Shown: positions 9,501-17,642, counted from the first letter of the stretch. The stretch: 64,000 nt of DNA from Streptomyces sp. 11x1 (GCF_032598905.1 NZ_CP122458.1:7899001-7963000); one strand, 5' to 3'. Notes: generated by a model not told the origin, from the letters alone. Program-made: numbers and translations.

Positions 9501-9695
9501 GAGCAGACTGAGCCGGAACTGTCCGGCGTGGCCGGGCAGCAGCCGATTGAGCGCGGAGCGCGCGGGAGCCGTATCGAAGACGGGGCCCTCGCCGGGGCTC
9601 CCTGCGGCGTGGGCCGGGGCCGACCACGGCAGGTAGGTTCCGAGGCCGATGACACCGGCCGAGCCCAGCACCGTGCGTCGCGACGGACTGTTCAT
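6567..9695 (-). CDS. Tat-exported alpha-N-acetylglucosaminidase (GH89)
   Basis: 1,042 residues. The N-terminus (SRRTVLGSAGVIGLG, then APAHAAG) is a twin-arginine signal peptide. The next 700 residues match the NAGLU family (GH89), with an N-terminal domain, a barrel containing NDTNDGYTAPYADWSYWEHQ, GYYGHVPKEF, FKMDLLHEGG and WVILGWQENP, and a helical domain. The enzyme removes alpha-linked GlcNAc, in bacteria typically from mucin-like or host glycans. A beta-sandwich stretch (about 750-840) and a C-terminal DUF1349-like lectin-type module (about 850-1042) follow, probably for glycan attachment. It stands alone with no transport genes beside it. Confidence 0.9.
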   Translation of the reverse strand: MNSPSRRTVLGSAGVIGLGTYLPWSAPAHAAGSPGEGPVFDTAPARSALNRLLPGHAGQFRLSLLDRSGTVDRFRVTGTTGSIRVRATTPATLLMGVHWYLKYVCGAHLAWNGSRLDLPKRLPAPARPLERSTALPHRFALNDTNDGYTAPYADWSYWEHQIDLLAAHGCNEVLVISGMEAVYHRLLKDFGYSDEESRAWLPAPSHQPWWLLQNLSGYGGPLSPELIARRAALGRRITDRLHELGMSPVLPGYYGHVPKEFVARNGGDAHVVPQGIWHGFERPDWLDPRTDTFARVAASFYRHLEDVYGEASHFKMDLLHEGGTAGDVPVPDAAQGVEKALQKAHPGATWVILGWQENPLPALLDAIDRSKMLIVDGVSDRYTSVTNRERDWGGTPYCFGTIPNFGGRTTIGARAHLWNDKFFAWRDKAGSALVGTAFMPEATDRDPAAFELFSELAWTPKKIDRAAWFSSYADFRYGGRDANARRAWQALHDTAYQQRAVERSDPHDSLFCARPDLAADRAAEYAPRTLTYDPGRFDAALAGLLGVADVLRRNPAYRYDVVDVARQALAHRSRQYLPQLRAAYRRGDLATFRALSTLWLRLMRLSDEVTGTNTAFLLGPWVNDARLMATNDAERAEFERTAKVLITVWGGRATSDTGNLHEYGNREWNGLMADFYVPRWQKWLDSLEDALVTGTSPAAVDWFAFEEPWTRERKDYPARPVGDAYRAAVRVRDVLARAPYQGSLTVTAEPPVLPPGGSARLSAVLRNVNGLRATGRVDFALGGFAGTAEPEGPTSLASVAAAGSGTVRWRADAPDVPLDRPLRPLPYTVTAKYGPRGEKRVEGRFDGTLFEAGPLAAGWRTYTNNGAVFGQLGSRFGIDGGGADLWRGTTEFGSVYRAGALRDGTSVTLRVDSQAATGNWARAGIVVRNSLGTARAAGFLNLAVTPANGVVLSYDSTGDGTLDTYRRITGVKAPVLLRLRRTGVGAYTGECSVDDGVSWRVVASVGVPGAVVRGQDVGIFMSATNGGSGVRGLVEFSGWSLT

Positions 9696-9810
9696 GTCTG
9701 TGTGCCCCCTGTGTCGACAGTGGCGGCACGCTAACTGGGCGACCGTCCGTGAACAACGGTGCGCACGGAGCTGGCGAGTTCACGTCGCCGGAATGGACGC
9801 GGAGGTACGG

Positions 9811-10266
9811 ATGAGTTTGACGAGGAAGAGCCTTGCGGGGAGCGCGGCCGGCACGGTCGCCGCTCTGCTGCTGCTGACCGGCTGCGGCTCGGGCGACGAC
9901 ACCGAGGCCGCCGTGCCGAAGACGGCGACCGGGACGCTGGAGCACATCGCGGGCGAGGTGGGCTGCAAGCCGGACATGCAGACGGACGAGGACACGATCC
10001 GCCAGGCAGTCTGCAAGAACAGCGACGGCGAGTTCGATGACAAGTTCGTCCTCGCGACCTTCGCCACCGATCGCGGCCAGGCTGAGTGGCTCGCGGCTGC
10101 CAAGGACTACGGCGGCTACTACCTCGTCGGCCGCAAGTGGGTCGCCATCGGGAAGGAGACGACGGTCTCCGGGCTGCAGGGCACGCTCGGCGGGGAGCTG
10201 CAGGAGGGGTCCGAGCACATGAACCCCGGTGGCAGCCACAACAAGAGCGGCAGTCACGAGGGCTGA
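9811..10266 (+). CDS. Small lipoprotein of unknown function
   Basis: 151 residues from the ATG at 9811, which has GGAGG five bases upstream. The N-terminus has a lysine, a hydrophobic stretch and the lipobox LLTGC, so it should be lipid-anchored on the outer face of the membrane. The mature part has conserved-looking Cys residues (VGCKPD, AVCKNSDG) and a short Gly/Asn/His-rich tail. Homologues are common in Streptomyces but I know no function. It is divergent from the GH89 gene and convergent with the DUF1996 gene. Confidence 0.85.
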   Translation: MSLTRKSLAGSAAGTVAALLLLTGCGSGDDTEAAVPKTATGTLEHIAGEVGCKPDMQTDEDTIRQAVCKNSDGEFDDKFVLATFATDRGQAEWLAAAKDYGGYYLVGRKWVAIGKETTVSGLQGTLGGELQEGSEHMNPGGSHNKSGSHEG

Positions 10267-10300
10267 CCGCGCGGGCCCGCGGCCCCGGGGGACGACGAAA

Positions 10301-10327
10301 GCCGGCGGTGATGGATCCACCGCCGGC
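10301..10327. terminator. Bidirectional terminator hairpin
   Basis: A perfect 10-bp stem (GCCGGCGGTG and its complement) with a 7-nt loop lies between the convergent lipoprotein and DUF1996 genes. Confidence 0.75.
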
Positions 10328-10368
10328 TTCCTCATCACCGCTTCAGGTGACTGGTGACCGGTTCAGGA

Positions 10369-11916
10369 CTACTGGCAGTCCTGACCGCTGTTGATGCAGT
10401 CGACCATCTGCTTCATCGTGTTCTCGTCGAAGAAGTTGATGAAGTCGTTGTGGTCGGTGATCGCCTTGTGCAGCTCGGTCGGGAAGCCGTCCACCGCGAA
10501 CGGGTTCACGACCTGTCCGTTCTGGATCTGCGGGGCCGGAACGTCGTAGACCAGACGGGCCTGGAGCTGGGGGATGGCCTGGAAACCGTTGGGACAGCTG
10601 CCGTCCGCCTCGACGAAGTCCACGTGGGTGCGGTGGTTCGCGCTGTCGATGTTCTGGCCGTCCCAGCAGCTCTGGAAGAAGGACGTCCGTACCACGGAGC
10701 TGCCCTCGGGGCAGATCGGGTACTTGTCCGTCAGCTGCCGGTCCTCGAAGCCGGTGCAGCTCCAGTTGGTGTTGGCGTTGGCGAGGCCGTTGTTGAAGGC
10801 CTTGGCGTCACCGGTGATGATGCGCAGGGCCTGCGGCATCGCGACGACATTGCCCTTCTTGTTGCCGACGAACTTCAGCTCCGCCTGGCTGGCCTCGAGG
10901 ATCTTGCCGATGTTGCCTTCCGCGCCGCCACCGAGGTCGTTCGCGTCGAACTCCTGCGTACCGTCCTGCAGACGCAGCACCGGCCAGTAGTACGACGACT
11001 TGTCGCCCTGGTTCTGGCAGCTGGTGCCGGCCTGGAGGAACTGCTGGTCGCTGGTGAAGGCGTTGTTGTTCTGGTTGCCGACGTAGTCGTGCGTGTGCTG
11101 CGCGCCGTTGTCGACACCCGGAGCCACGATGATGTTGTCCGAGTTGTGGTTGTCGTTCGAGTTGGTGCCACAGCTGGTGGTGAAGCTGCCCGTCGAACCG
11201 CCGTTGCCGTTCGCGGCGAGACCGTTTCCGTTCACACCCTTCGGGCCGCCGTTCGGCTGGACCTGGGTGATGTCCTGGAAGTCGGCCGCGACCGGACCGT
11301 TGGCGACCGGGCCCTGGCCCTGGCCGTCACCGCCCTGGTTCTGACCCTGGCCGTCACCGCCCTGGTTCTGACCGTCGCCGCCCTGGTTCTGGCCCTGGCC
11401 GCCGTTGTTGCCGCCCTGGCCCTGGCCGCCACCCGCGTTGGTCTGGTTCGGGTCGGCGACGCCCTTGCAGCCGGCGAGCTGGTCCATGCCCTGCGGAGCC
11501 TGCCCGCCCGCGTTCCGGATGTTGATGCCGATCCGGTCGAGGGTGGCCACTCGCTTGGACTTGAGCGGGCCGATGATGGCGTTGTTGACGAAGCCGGCGT
11601 CTCCCGCCTGGGCCTGGCGCGTGTCAGCGAGACGCTTGTAGGCCTCGGTGATCTGCTGGTCCAGCAGCGCCAGCTCCTTGGCGACGCCCTTGCGTGCCCT
11701 CTCGGGCACGTTCGTCAGCTTCTGACCGACGTCCGGGCAGTCGATCGTGGCCACCTGAGCGGAGGCCAGCGTGCTGTTCTGCCCGGACTTCGACTCGCCC
11801 GCTGAGGCGTAGAAGTTCGCCCAGACCAGGCCGCCGCCCGCGACCGCGAGCGCCGCGGATGCGGCGATGGCCCGGACGGCCAGCGGCGAACGTCGTTTGC
11901 GTGTGTTGCGTCCCAT
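10369..11916 (-). CDS. Secreted DUF1996 domain protein
   Basis: 515 residues. A basic N-terminus and one hydrophobic segment (about 14-35) suggest a signal peptide or anchor. Residues 40-140 look helical. A low-complexity Gly/Gln/Asn/Asp stretch of about 65 residues built from NQGGDGQ-like repeats follows. The C-terminal 260 residues match DUF1996, with [32 protein letters not shown] and [15 protein letters not shown]; the repeated His and Cys suggest a metal site or disulfides. DUF1996 occurs in fungi and actinomycetes with no established function. The low-complexity stretch probably acts as a spacer. Confidence 0.85.
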   Translation of the reverse strand: MGRNTRKRRSPLAVRAIAASAALAVAGGGLVWANFYASAGESKSGQNSTLASAQVATIDCPDVGQKLTNVPERARKGVAKELALLDQQITEAYKRLADTRQAQAGDAGFVNNAIIGPLKSKRVATLDRIGINIRNAGGQAPQGMDQLAGCKGVADPNQTNAGGGQGQGGNNGGQGQNQGGDGQNQGGDGQGQNQGGDGQGQGPVANGPVAADFQDITQVQPNGGPKGVNGNGLAANGNGGSTGSFTTSCGTNSNDNHNSDNIIVAPGVDNGAQHTHDYVGNQNNNAFTSDQQFLQAGTSCQNQGDKSSYYWPVLRLQDGTQEFDANDLGGGAEGNIGKILEASQAELKFVGNKKGNVVAMPQALRIITGDAKAFNNGLANANTNWSCTGFEDRQLTDKYPICPEGSSVVRTSFFQSCWDGQNIDSANHRTHVDFVEADGSCPNGFQAIPQLQARLVYDVPAPQIQNGQVVNPFAVDGFPTELHKAITDHNDFINFFDENTMKQMVDCINSGQDCQ

Positions 11917-12217
11917 GGAACTCCTCTGACTTCCTTGCGGGGCATCGAGGCGCCCGACAGGAGTGAAGCGGCTCCATCACATACGCGGCGAGTCCCAGGA
12001 GTGTTCAGACGACTCAGAAATTGCTGAGAGATCCGTGGGACAAAGTGGTTTCAACACCCCACGAAATACCAGGAGTTGTCGCCCGTCTACGCGGTGTGCG
12101 CGGTGAAGTCCCCTGGCGGGGTCCGTGAAGGGATCGTTTCGGCGGCCCTGGTCAAGATACGCGAGAACCGCCGCCCGCGAGCCGATTGCCCGTTCTGCCG
12201 CCGAACCGCACCCGCTC
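11917..12217. other. Intergenic region upstream of DUF1996 gene
   Basis: 301 bp between the DUF1996 start and the stop of the reductase gene, both on the minus strand. Less GC-rich around 12000-12075 than its surroundings, which fits a promoter. I see no convincing hexamer pair, gene or RNA. Confidence 0.4.
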
Positions 12218-13240
12218 CTAGAGACCCAGCACCCTCGCCTCCACCGCCGGGTCCAGACCCACCGGAGGCCGGTCGGGCCGGTGCGGGGCGACCCCGCCGA
12301 GCCCCGTCAGCCACTCCCAGGTGTCCCGCACGGTCTCCGTCACGTCCCGGCAGCGCAGTCCGTCCCGCATGGCCCGTGACACGTCCGCCCGGTGCAGCGC
12401 GTCGTGCAGGTCGCTCCCCTCGGACACCCACACCGGCAGTCCCGTCCACGGCGCTATCCCAGCGTCGAGGATCAACTCCGGTGCGGTCCAACGGAGTTCG
12501 GCCGGTCCGCCGGTCGCCCGTACGCAGGCGTCGAGCAGCGCGCCCATGGTGGCCGCGCCCGGGGGACCGGCCAGGTTGTAGGGGCCGCTCAACCTCTGCT
12601 CCGCCGCGTCGAGCATCCAGTCGGCGAGATCGCGGACGTCGACGTACTGCAGGGGGAGGTCCTGGGGACCGGGCGCCAGGACCGGGCCGCCCCGGGCGAC
12701 CCGGTTGAGCCACCAGGGCAACCGGCCGATGTTCTCGTACGGCCCGAGGATCAGCCCGCAGCGCACCAGGAGCGACCGGTCGGCACCGAACGCCTCGACC
12801 GCGGCGAGCTCGCCGCCCCGCTTGTCGCGGGCGTAGTCCGTCTGCCCCGCGTCGGCCGACGCGCCCTCCACCACGGGCGCCGCCTCGTCGTAGCCGGCGG
12901 CCGGGGGCCAGGCGTACACCGAGCAACTCGACACGTACACATACCGCTCGGCCACGTCGGCCAGCAGCCGCGCGGTGTCCCGGACGGCTCGCGGCGCCGC
13001 CGACCATGTGTCGACGACGACATCCCACCCGCCCCCGCCGGAGCCGGAACCGGCGGTGGAGGCCTCGACGAGCGCCGCGAGCCCGTCCGGTGCGGTGCGG
13101 TCGCCCAGCAACGACCGCACCCCGGCCGGAGGTGCGTGCCGTCCCCGGTGGAAGACGGTCACCTCCCAGCCGCGGGCCAGCGCCGACTCCACGACGGCGC
13201 GGCCCACGAACTCCGTACCTCCCAGCATCAGAAGTCTCAT
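12218..13240 (-). CDS. NAD-dependent epimerase/dehydratase family protein
   Basis: 340 residues from the ATG at 13240, chosen because it places the dinucleotide-binding motif (MLGGTEFVGRAVVESAL) at the N-terminus. It is an extended short-chain reductase with a Rossmann fold; YVSSCSVYAWP holds the region around the catalytic Tyr and Ser. The family includes sugar-nucleotide epimerases, reductases and RNA-binding relatives; the substrate cannot be told. It lies downstream of the winged-helix regulator on the same strand, with a 118-bp gap. Confidence 0.85.
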   Translation of the reverse strand: MRLLMLGGTEFVGRAVVESALARGWEVTVFHRGRHAPPAGVRSLLGDRTAPDGLAALVEASTAGSGSGGGGWDVVVDTWSAAPRAVRDTARLLADVAERYVYVSSCSVYAWPPAAGYDEAAPVVEGASADAGQTDYARDKRGGELAAVEAFGADRSLLVRCGLILGPYENIGRLPWWLNRVARGGPVLAPGPQDLPLQYVDVRDLADWMLDAAEQRLSGPYNLAGPPGAATMGALLDACVRATGGPAELRWTAPELILDAGIAPWTGLPVWVSEGSDLHDALHRADVSRAMRDGLRCRDVTETVRDTWEWLTGLGGVAPHRPDRPPVGLDPAVEARVLGL

Positions 13241-13358
13241 ACCGCCGAACTCTGCCCGCAGGGCAGCCGCCATGGCACGGAAATCTGCTCTCAGAAGATC
13301 CGCTCTCGGGAGATCCACGCTCAGGAGACCCATCGGGCCCCGAGGCGCAGACCCGCCG

Positions 13359-13979
13359 TCAACGGCCCAGCGGCGGCGTGTACTTGTACCCGACCCGTCG
13401 GACCGTCTGGATCGCCTGGCGGAACTCCGCGCCGAGCTTGCGGCGCAGCCGGGCGATGTGGACGTCGACGGTCCGTCCGTCGCCCACATGCCCGTAGCCC
13501 CAGACCGTGGTGACCAACTGGTCCCGGGTGTGCACCCGGTGGGGGTGCGCGACCAGATGGGCGAGGAGTTCGAACTCCAGGTAGGTGAGGTCGAGCGGCC
13601 GCCCGTCGACGCGCGCGGTGCGCTGCGCGGTGTCGACGTGGACGAGTTCGTCCCCGACCTCGACGGAAGCGGAGGCGGAGGCCGAAGCGGTGTCGTCCGC
13701 GACCGCGAACGGCAGTAGCGGCGGCTGCCGGTCGGCCGGCACCAGCACCAGGTAGCCGACCATCGGCGGCCGGCCCGGCAGCGCGGGCAGGGTGTGCTGG
13801 GGCGCGGGCAGCCAGGTGGCGCCCGGCGGCAGGAAGTCGGTGAGGTCCACGACCTCGTCCCGGCCCACGGCACGCAGCCGGTGGCGTGGTGCGGGCCCGG
13901 GGGAGGGGACGGCCACGGGGGCGGAGCCCGGCGCGGCGGTCAGCGGGGTGGCGGTCGACAGAGAACGGGTGTTCGCCAT
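13359..13979 (-). CDS. OmpR-type winged-helix regulator without receiver
   Basis: 206 residues. The C-terminal 100 residues are an OmpR/PhoB winged helix (LTYLEFELLAHLVAHP, QLVTTVWGYGHVGDGRTVDV, HIARLRRKLG, VRRVGYKYTPP). The N-terminal half has no phospho-receiver; it contains an Ala/Pro-rich leader and a segment with GATWLPAPQHTLPALPGRPP that recurs in actinomycete homologues. It probably senses something other than phosphorylation. The upstream leader contains a small reading frame with a Cys-Cys tail (14101-14223). Confidence 0.9.
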   Translation of the reverse strand: MANTRSLSTATPLTAAPGSAPVAVPSPGPAPRHRLRAVGRDEVVDLTDFLPPGATWLPAPQHTLPALPGRPPMVGYLVLVPADRQPPLLPFAVADDTASASASASVEVGDELVHVDTAQRTARVDGRPLDLTYLEFELLAHLVAHPHRVHTRDQLVTTVWGYGHVGDGRTVDVHIARLRRKLGAEFRQAIQTVRRVGYKYTPPLGR

Positions 13980-14100
13980 GAGAGGTCAGCTCTTTCGCAC
14001 GAGAAGTTCGTCCGGGAGACCTCGGCGACCGAGTTCGTGGTCGGGACCCGCCGAGGGGCGTACGTCGTTCCGCGCCGACCGAAGGCCGGGGTGTACGGCT

Positions 14101-14223
14101 TTAGAGAGCCGGCGCGTTCATCGCGCGGCAACACACCCGGTCGAAGTCGTGGTGCTGACGGGAAGGCCAGAAGGGCTCGAGGTCATGGCGACCCGTCGCA
14201 CGTCGGTTCTGGAAGCTGGCCAT
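14101..14223 (-). CDS. Possible 40-residue leader peptide
   Basis: A 40-codon frame with a TAA stop, on the same strand as and 121 bp upstream of the winged-helix regulator. The product is basic and aromatic (HDLEPFWPSRQHHDF) and ends VCCRAMNAPAL. No good ribosome binding site is visible close to the ATG. The location and the tandem Cys near the end fit a leader peptide controlling the regulator, but an unrelated small protein or chance frame is possible. Confidence 0.35.
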   Translation of the reverse strand: MASFQNRRATGRHDLEPFWPSRQHHDFDRVCCRAMNAPAL

Positions 14224-14319
14224 GGCCCCATTGAAGCAGACACACGCCCGTCGCAGGAGCCTCCTCTCACTGCTTGGACGCCTCATGTCCCCACGGTCGC
14301 ACGCCCCACCGACAACGCC

Positions 14320-14352
14320 GGAGGGCGCCCACCGTGACGGTGGGCGCCCTCC
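14320..14352. terminator. glnII terminator
   Basis: A perfect 15-bp GC-rich stem with a 3-nt loop starts 17 bp downstream of the glnII stop codon (minus strand). Confidence 0.85.
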
Positions 14353-14369
14353 AGGAGCAGCGGGGTGGA

Positions 14370-15401
14370 TCAGACCTGGCCGGCCTTGTCGAGCGCGGTG
14401 CAGCAGGTGTCGACGATCAGGCGCGTCACGACGTACGGGTCGACGTTGGCGTTCGGACGGCGGTCCTCGATGTAGCCCTTGCCGTCCTTCTCGACCTGCC
14501 ACGGGATACGGACCGAGGCACCGCGGTTGGAGACGCCGTAGGAGTACTCGTTCCACGGGGCGGTCTCGTGCAGACCGGTCAGACGGTCGTCGATGCCGGC
14601 GCCGTAGTTCTTGACGTGGTCGAGCGGCTTCGAGCCCTCGCCCAGCGACTCGCACGCGGTGATGATCGCGTCGTAGCCCTCGCGCATCGCCTTCGTGGAG
14701 AAGTTGGTGTGCGCACCGGCGCCGTTCCAGTCACCCTTGGCCGGCTTGGGGTCGAGGGTGGCCGCGACGTCGAAGTCCTCGGCGGTGCGGTAGAGCAGCC
14801 AACGGGCCACCCACAGCTGGTCGGCGACGTCCAGCGGCGCCAGCGGACCGACCTGGAACTCCCACTGGCCGGGCATGACCTCGGCGTTGATGCCGGAGAT
14901 GCCGAGACCGGCGGTCAGGCAGTTCTCCAGGTGGGCCTCGACGATGTCACGGCCGAAGATCTCGTCGGCGCCGACACCGCAGTAGTAGCCGCCCTGCGGG
15001 GCCGGGAAGCCGCCCTTGGGGAAGCCGAGCGGGGTGCCGTCCTGGAAGAACGTGTACTCCTGCTCGATGCCGAAGATCGGCTCCTGCGCGGCGAACTTCT
15101 CGGCGACCTCACGCAGCGCGGCACGGGTGTTGGACTCGTGCGGCGTCATGTCGATGTTGAGGACCTCGCAGAGCACGAGGACATCGTCGCCGCCGCGGAT
15201 CGGGTCCGGGCAGGTGAAGACCGGCTGGAGCACACGGTCCGAGGAGTGCCCCTCGGCCTGGTTGGTGGAGGACCCGTCGAAGCCCCAGATCGGCAGCGCG
15301 TCCAGACCGGCGGGCTCACCCGCGATGATCTTGGTCTTGGAGCGGAGCTTGGCCGTCGGCTCGGTGCCGTCGATCCAGATGTACTCAGCCTTGAAGGTCA
15401 C
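14370..15401 (-). CDS. glnII: Glutamine synthetase II (eukaryotic type)
   Basis: 343 residues, typical of the short GSII class (GSI is about 470). It makes glutamine from glutamate, ammonia and ATP. The family motif WGFDGSSTNQAEGHSSD is present, as are GIEQEYTFF, GPLAPLDVADQ and NGAGAHTNFSTKAMR. The GTG at 15401 is the start: it has AAGGA eight bases upstream and gives the usual N-terminus MTFKAEYIW; an ATG nine bases upstream would overlap the ribosome binding site. GSII lacks adenylylation control, so regulation should be mainly transcriptional, and a GlnR-type operator lies upstream at 15503-15540. Confidence 0.96.
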   Translation of the reverse strand: MTFKAEYIWIDGTEPTAKLRSKTKIIAGEPAGLDALPIWGFDGSSTNQAEGHSSDRVLQPVFTCPDPIRGGDDVLVLCEVLNIDMTPHESNTRAALREVAEKFAAQEPIFGIEQEYTFFQDGTPLGFPKGGFPAPQGGYYCGVGADEIFGRDIVEAHLENCLTAGLGISGINAEVMPGQWEFQVGPLAPLDVADQLWVARWLLYRTAEDFDVAATLDPKPAKGDWNGAGAHTNFSTKAMREGYDAIITACESLGEGSKPLDHVKNYGAGIDDRLTGLHETAPWNEYSYGVSNRGASVRIPWQVEKDGKGYIEDRRPNANVDPYVVTRLIVDTCCTALDKAGQV

Positions 15402-15502
15402 GGGACACATCCTTCGGGGTGGGTCACTAGGCGCATGTGCGGGTGCTGCGGCGCTGCGGCACTGAAACGCCGCGCTGATGCCGGGCAGCCTGTCAACCTG
15501 CG

Positions 15503-15540
15503 ATTTCCCGATCATTGCTCGAATGTGAACCCCGTGTTAC
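15503..15540 (-). promoter_or_regulatory. GlnR-type operator upstream of glnII
   Basis: Read on the minus strand: GTAAC-N6-TTCAC-N6-GCAAT-N6-GAAAT, spaced like the known GlnR box GTnAC-N6-GAAAC repeated twice. The first and last half-boxes match well, the middle two weakly. It ends about 100 bp upstream of the glnII start. A nearby TTGACA may be the -35 element. Confidence 0.65.
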
Positions 15541-15737
15541 CTGGTGACTCTGTGGCGCGATTCACGCCCTGGCGCGCCCGGCCGGCCCGGACCCGGCAGG
15601 TCCCGGTGGACGCGCTGTTCGTGCACGCGCGGGTGGCCGGGCGCCGCTGCGCGCGGTGCCCGGCCACCCCGGACGACGATCGCCTGCCCTTCACGTCACC
15701 GTAACGAGCGGGTCCGCCCCGCCGGTCCGGTCCCGGG

Positions 15738-16427
15738 TCACCCCACCTTCTCGATCAGCGCGCGGCGGATCAGGAACTTGCCGGGTTCCCGGACCTGTTC
15801 GAAGGCCGCGTTGTTCAGCAGCACACAACTGCCGGAGACGGAGGTGACCTCCACGGTGGTGGACTTGTTGTTGTCCAGGTTGGTCACCCGCAGCTTCGTG
15901 CCCGCCGGGAACTCGTTGCTGGAGGCGGCCGGGGCGCCGCCCTCGCCGGAGAGAGTGACGGTGGAGCCGTTGCAGACCTGCTCGCCGGCCCCGGCGTTCC
16001 CCGTGTCCCCTGCGTCCGCACCGCCGGCGTTGCCCGCGGCCTCGTCGCCCTGGGGGTCCTGAGCCGACCCCCCGGTCTCCGCGGCCGGCGCGGACGGCTG
16101 TGCGGGCTGCGCGGCCTGGGAGCCCTGAGCCGACTCCCCGACGACGCAGTCCGACGCGCCCTGCTGGACCTTGATCTGGGCGATGACCGCCTCGCGGTTG
16201 GCGATCCGGGCCGCCGACTGGGCGTCGGGGTTCGCCTTCTGGTCCGCGATGAACCGCTCGTTGTTGCCGAGGGCGGTGGCCAGCCCCCGGCAGACACTGG
16301 AATCCGCCGCGGACTGCGCCGCGTTCGACGTGGCCGCCATGGCGAAGGCCCCGCCTCCCGCCACCGCCGCCGCGGTCACGAACAGGGCGACCTTCTTCTT
16401 CGTGCTGAGCGTTCTCCTACGCGACAT
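15738..16427 (-). CDS. Secreted protein with Ala/Gly/Gln-rich linker
   Basis: 229 residues from the ATG at 16427, which has AGGAGG upstream. The N-terminus (SRRRTLSTKKKVALFV, then a hydrophobic stretch ending SNAAQS) is a signal peptide. Residues 35-110 form a helical domain with two Cys; a low-complexity Ala/Gly/Gln/Pro linker spans about 110-160; the C-terminal 70 residues (TVTLSGEGG, FPAGTKLRVTNLDNNKSTTVEV) look like a small beta barrel similar to RlpA/expansin-type folds. The function is unknown; a cell-wall role is a guess. Confidence 0.8.
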   Translation of the reverse strand: MSRRRTLSTKKKVALFVTAAAVAGGGAFAMAATSNAAQSAADSSVCRGLATALGNNERFIADQKANPDAQSAARIANREAVIAQIKVQQGASDCVVGESAQGSQAAQPAQPSAPAAETGGSAQDPQGDEAAGNAGGADAGDTGNAGAGEQVCNGSTVTLSGEGGAPAASSNEFPAGTKLRVTNLDNNKSTTVEVTSVSGSCVLLNNAAFEQVREPGKFLIRRALIEKVG

Positions 16428-16599
16428 GCGCGCCTCCTGTTCCCGGTGGACCGTCGTCGGGTCACCGGATCGGACGAGTACGCCGCTATGTACGAGATCC
16501 CGAACGAAGCTACTCAACGGTCACAGCGAACTCTCAAGTAACGCACGTCACACGACGGTTGAGAGCCCGGCTGCCGGAACCGCGAGACCGAGGAGCAAG

Positions 16600-16959
16600 T
16601 CAACTGGACAGAGCGTCCCGTACCGCGTCGTCCGTGCGGGCCACCACCGCGGTGCCGTCGTCCGCGGTGATGATCGGCCGCTGGATGAGCTTGGGGTGCT
16701 CGGCGAGCGCCTTGACCCATCGGTCGCGCGTCTCGGCGTCCCGGGCCCACTCCTTGAGGCCGAGTTCCTTGGCGGCGGCCTCCTGGGTACGGGTGATGTC
16801 CCACGGTTCGAGCCCGAGCTGGTCGAGTACGGCACGGATCTCGTCCTCGCTCGGGACGTCCTCCAGATAGCGGCGGACGGTGTAGTCCGCGCCCTCGGCG
16901 TCGAGCAGGCTGATCGCGCGACGGCACTTGGAACAGGCCGGATTGATCCAGATCTCCAT
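16600..16959 (-). CDS. ArsC/Spx-family protein (arsenate reductase-like)
   Basis: 119 residues, full length for the thioredoxin-fold ArsC family. NPACSKCRRAISLL holds the reactive Cys in a CX2C arrangement, and LIQRPII is the conserved Arg-Pro anion-binding motif. Arsenate reductases of this type use glutathione/glutaredoxin or related thiols, but no ars genes are nearby and many actinomycete members are annotated only by family. The start at 16959 gives MEIWINPAC, the usual N-terminus. Confidence 0.85.
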   Translation of the reverse strand: MEIWINPACSKCRRAISLLDAEGADYTVRRYLEDVPSEDEIRAVLDQLGLEPWDITRTQEAAAKELGLKEWARDAETRDRWVKALAEHPKLIQRPIITADDGTAVVARTDDAVRDALSS

Positions 16960-17044
16960 GCCGACCACCGTAGCCAACGGGGCCCGCGAACCCGTGTCTC
17001 ACCCCTGTCACAGGACCCGTCAGATCCCTTCTGGCCAGGGGCGA

Positions 17045-17072
17045 TTGTCAGTGGGGGGTAGTAAAATAGAAG
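17045..17072 (+). promoter_or_regulatory. Housekeeping-type promoter
   Basis: TTGTCA and TAGAAG are separated by 16 bp in an unusually AT-rich stretch, 64 bp upstream of the next start. They fit the HrdB-type consensus. Confidence 0.5.
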
Positions 17073-17135
17073 CAGTGTTCGAGGGTTGCCGACGGGGGAT
17101 CTCCGGCGGCGCCCAGACCGCGACAGGAGGATGTC

Positions 17136-17450
17136 TTGCCCGCTGCCGCACTGAAGTCGAAGCCGCTGCCCACCCAGTCCACCGTCCAGCACCCCGTTCT
17201 GCTCGACCTGCCCTACGAGCCGGTGGTGAAGCACACGCTGCCGCCGGGCCGGCCGCGCGATTGGTACATCACCCACAACCGGCGCCTGAAGGCCATGCGC
17301 CTCGCGATCGCCCTGCTCGACTCCGGCGTCTACATGCCGAACCAGGCGCGCAACGAGACGATCCGGAGCACGGCGGAGGTCATCGGGGTGCACCCGCCGT
17401 CGGACACCACGTGCCACATGGTGCGGGCCCTGATGCGCTACAGCCGCTGA
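17136..17450 (+). CDS. Conserved hypothetical protein, 104 residues
   Basis: The start is a TTG with AGGAGG five bases upstream; no in-frame ATG or GTG fits better. The product is soluble and basic, with RDWYITHNRRLKAMRLAIAL and a C-terminal segment STAEVIGVHPPSDTTCHMV. No domain is recognised. A promoter upstream and a 15-bp terminator stem downstream make it a clear single-gene transcription unit, which argues that it is real and conserved. Confidence 0.85.
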   Translation: MPAAALKSKPLPTQSTVQHPVLLDLPYEPVVKHTLPPGRPRDWYITHNRRLKAMRLAIALLDSGVYMPNQARNETIRSTAEVIGVHPPSDTTCHMVRALMRYSR

Positions 17451-17465
17451 GGCTGAGCGAAAAGG

Positions 17466-17504
17466 GGCGATCTCCGGCCGCCAGGGTTGGCCGGAGATCG
17501 CCCT
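17466..17504 (+). terminator. Strong terminator hairpin
   Basis: A perfect 15-bp stem with a 9-nt loop begins 15 bp after the preceding stop codon. Confidence 0.9.
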
Positions 17505-17642
17505 AGTCCTGCCCGTCCGGGGTCCATACGATGCGGTCGCCCCTCGGTCTTCACAGCTGCTTCACATGTTGCTGCTTCAAGGATCGCGGGGTTCTCGCGC
17601 ATGTCTCTTGGCATGTGCATGCCTATGATCGGAGAACCCCCC

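Larger units (their letters stand above)
13980..14369. other. Leader region of the winged-helix gene
   Basis: 390 bp between the regulator start and the glnII stop. It holds the candidate 40-residue reading frame (14101-14223), the glnII terminator (14320-14352) and presumably the regulator promoter. Nothing else is supported. Confidence 0.5.

Noticed and set aside
6231..9734. Plus-strand reading frame of 1,167 codons opposite the GH89 gene
   Set aside because: Low-complexity Arg/Pro/His/Gln product; crosses palindrome copy 1; the minus strand encodes a complete GH89 enzyme.
16600..16959. Arsenic resistance operon
   Set aside because: Only a lone ArsC-family gene is present; no arsR, arsB or acr3 is adjacent.
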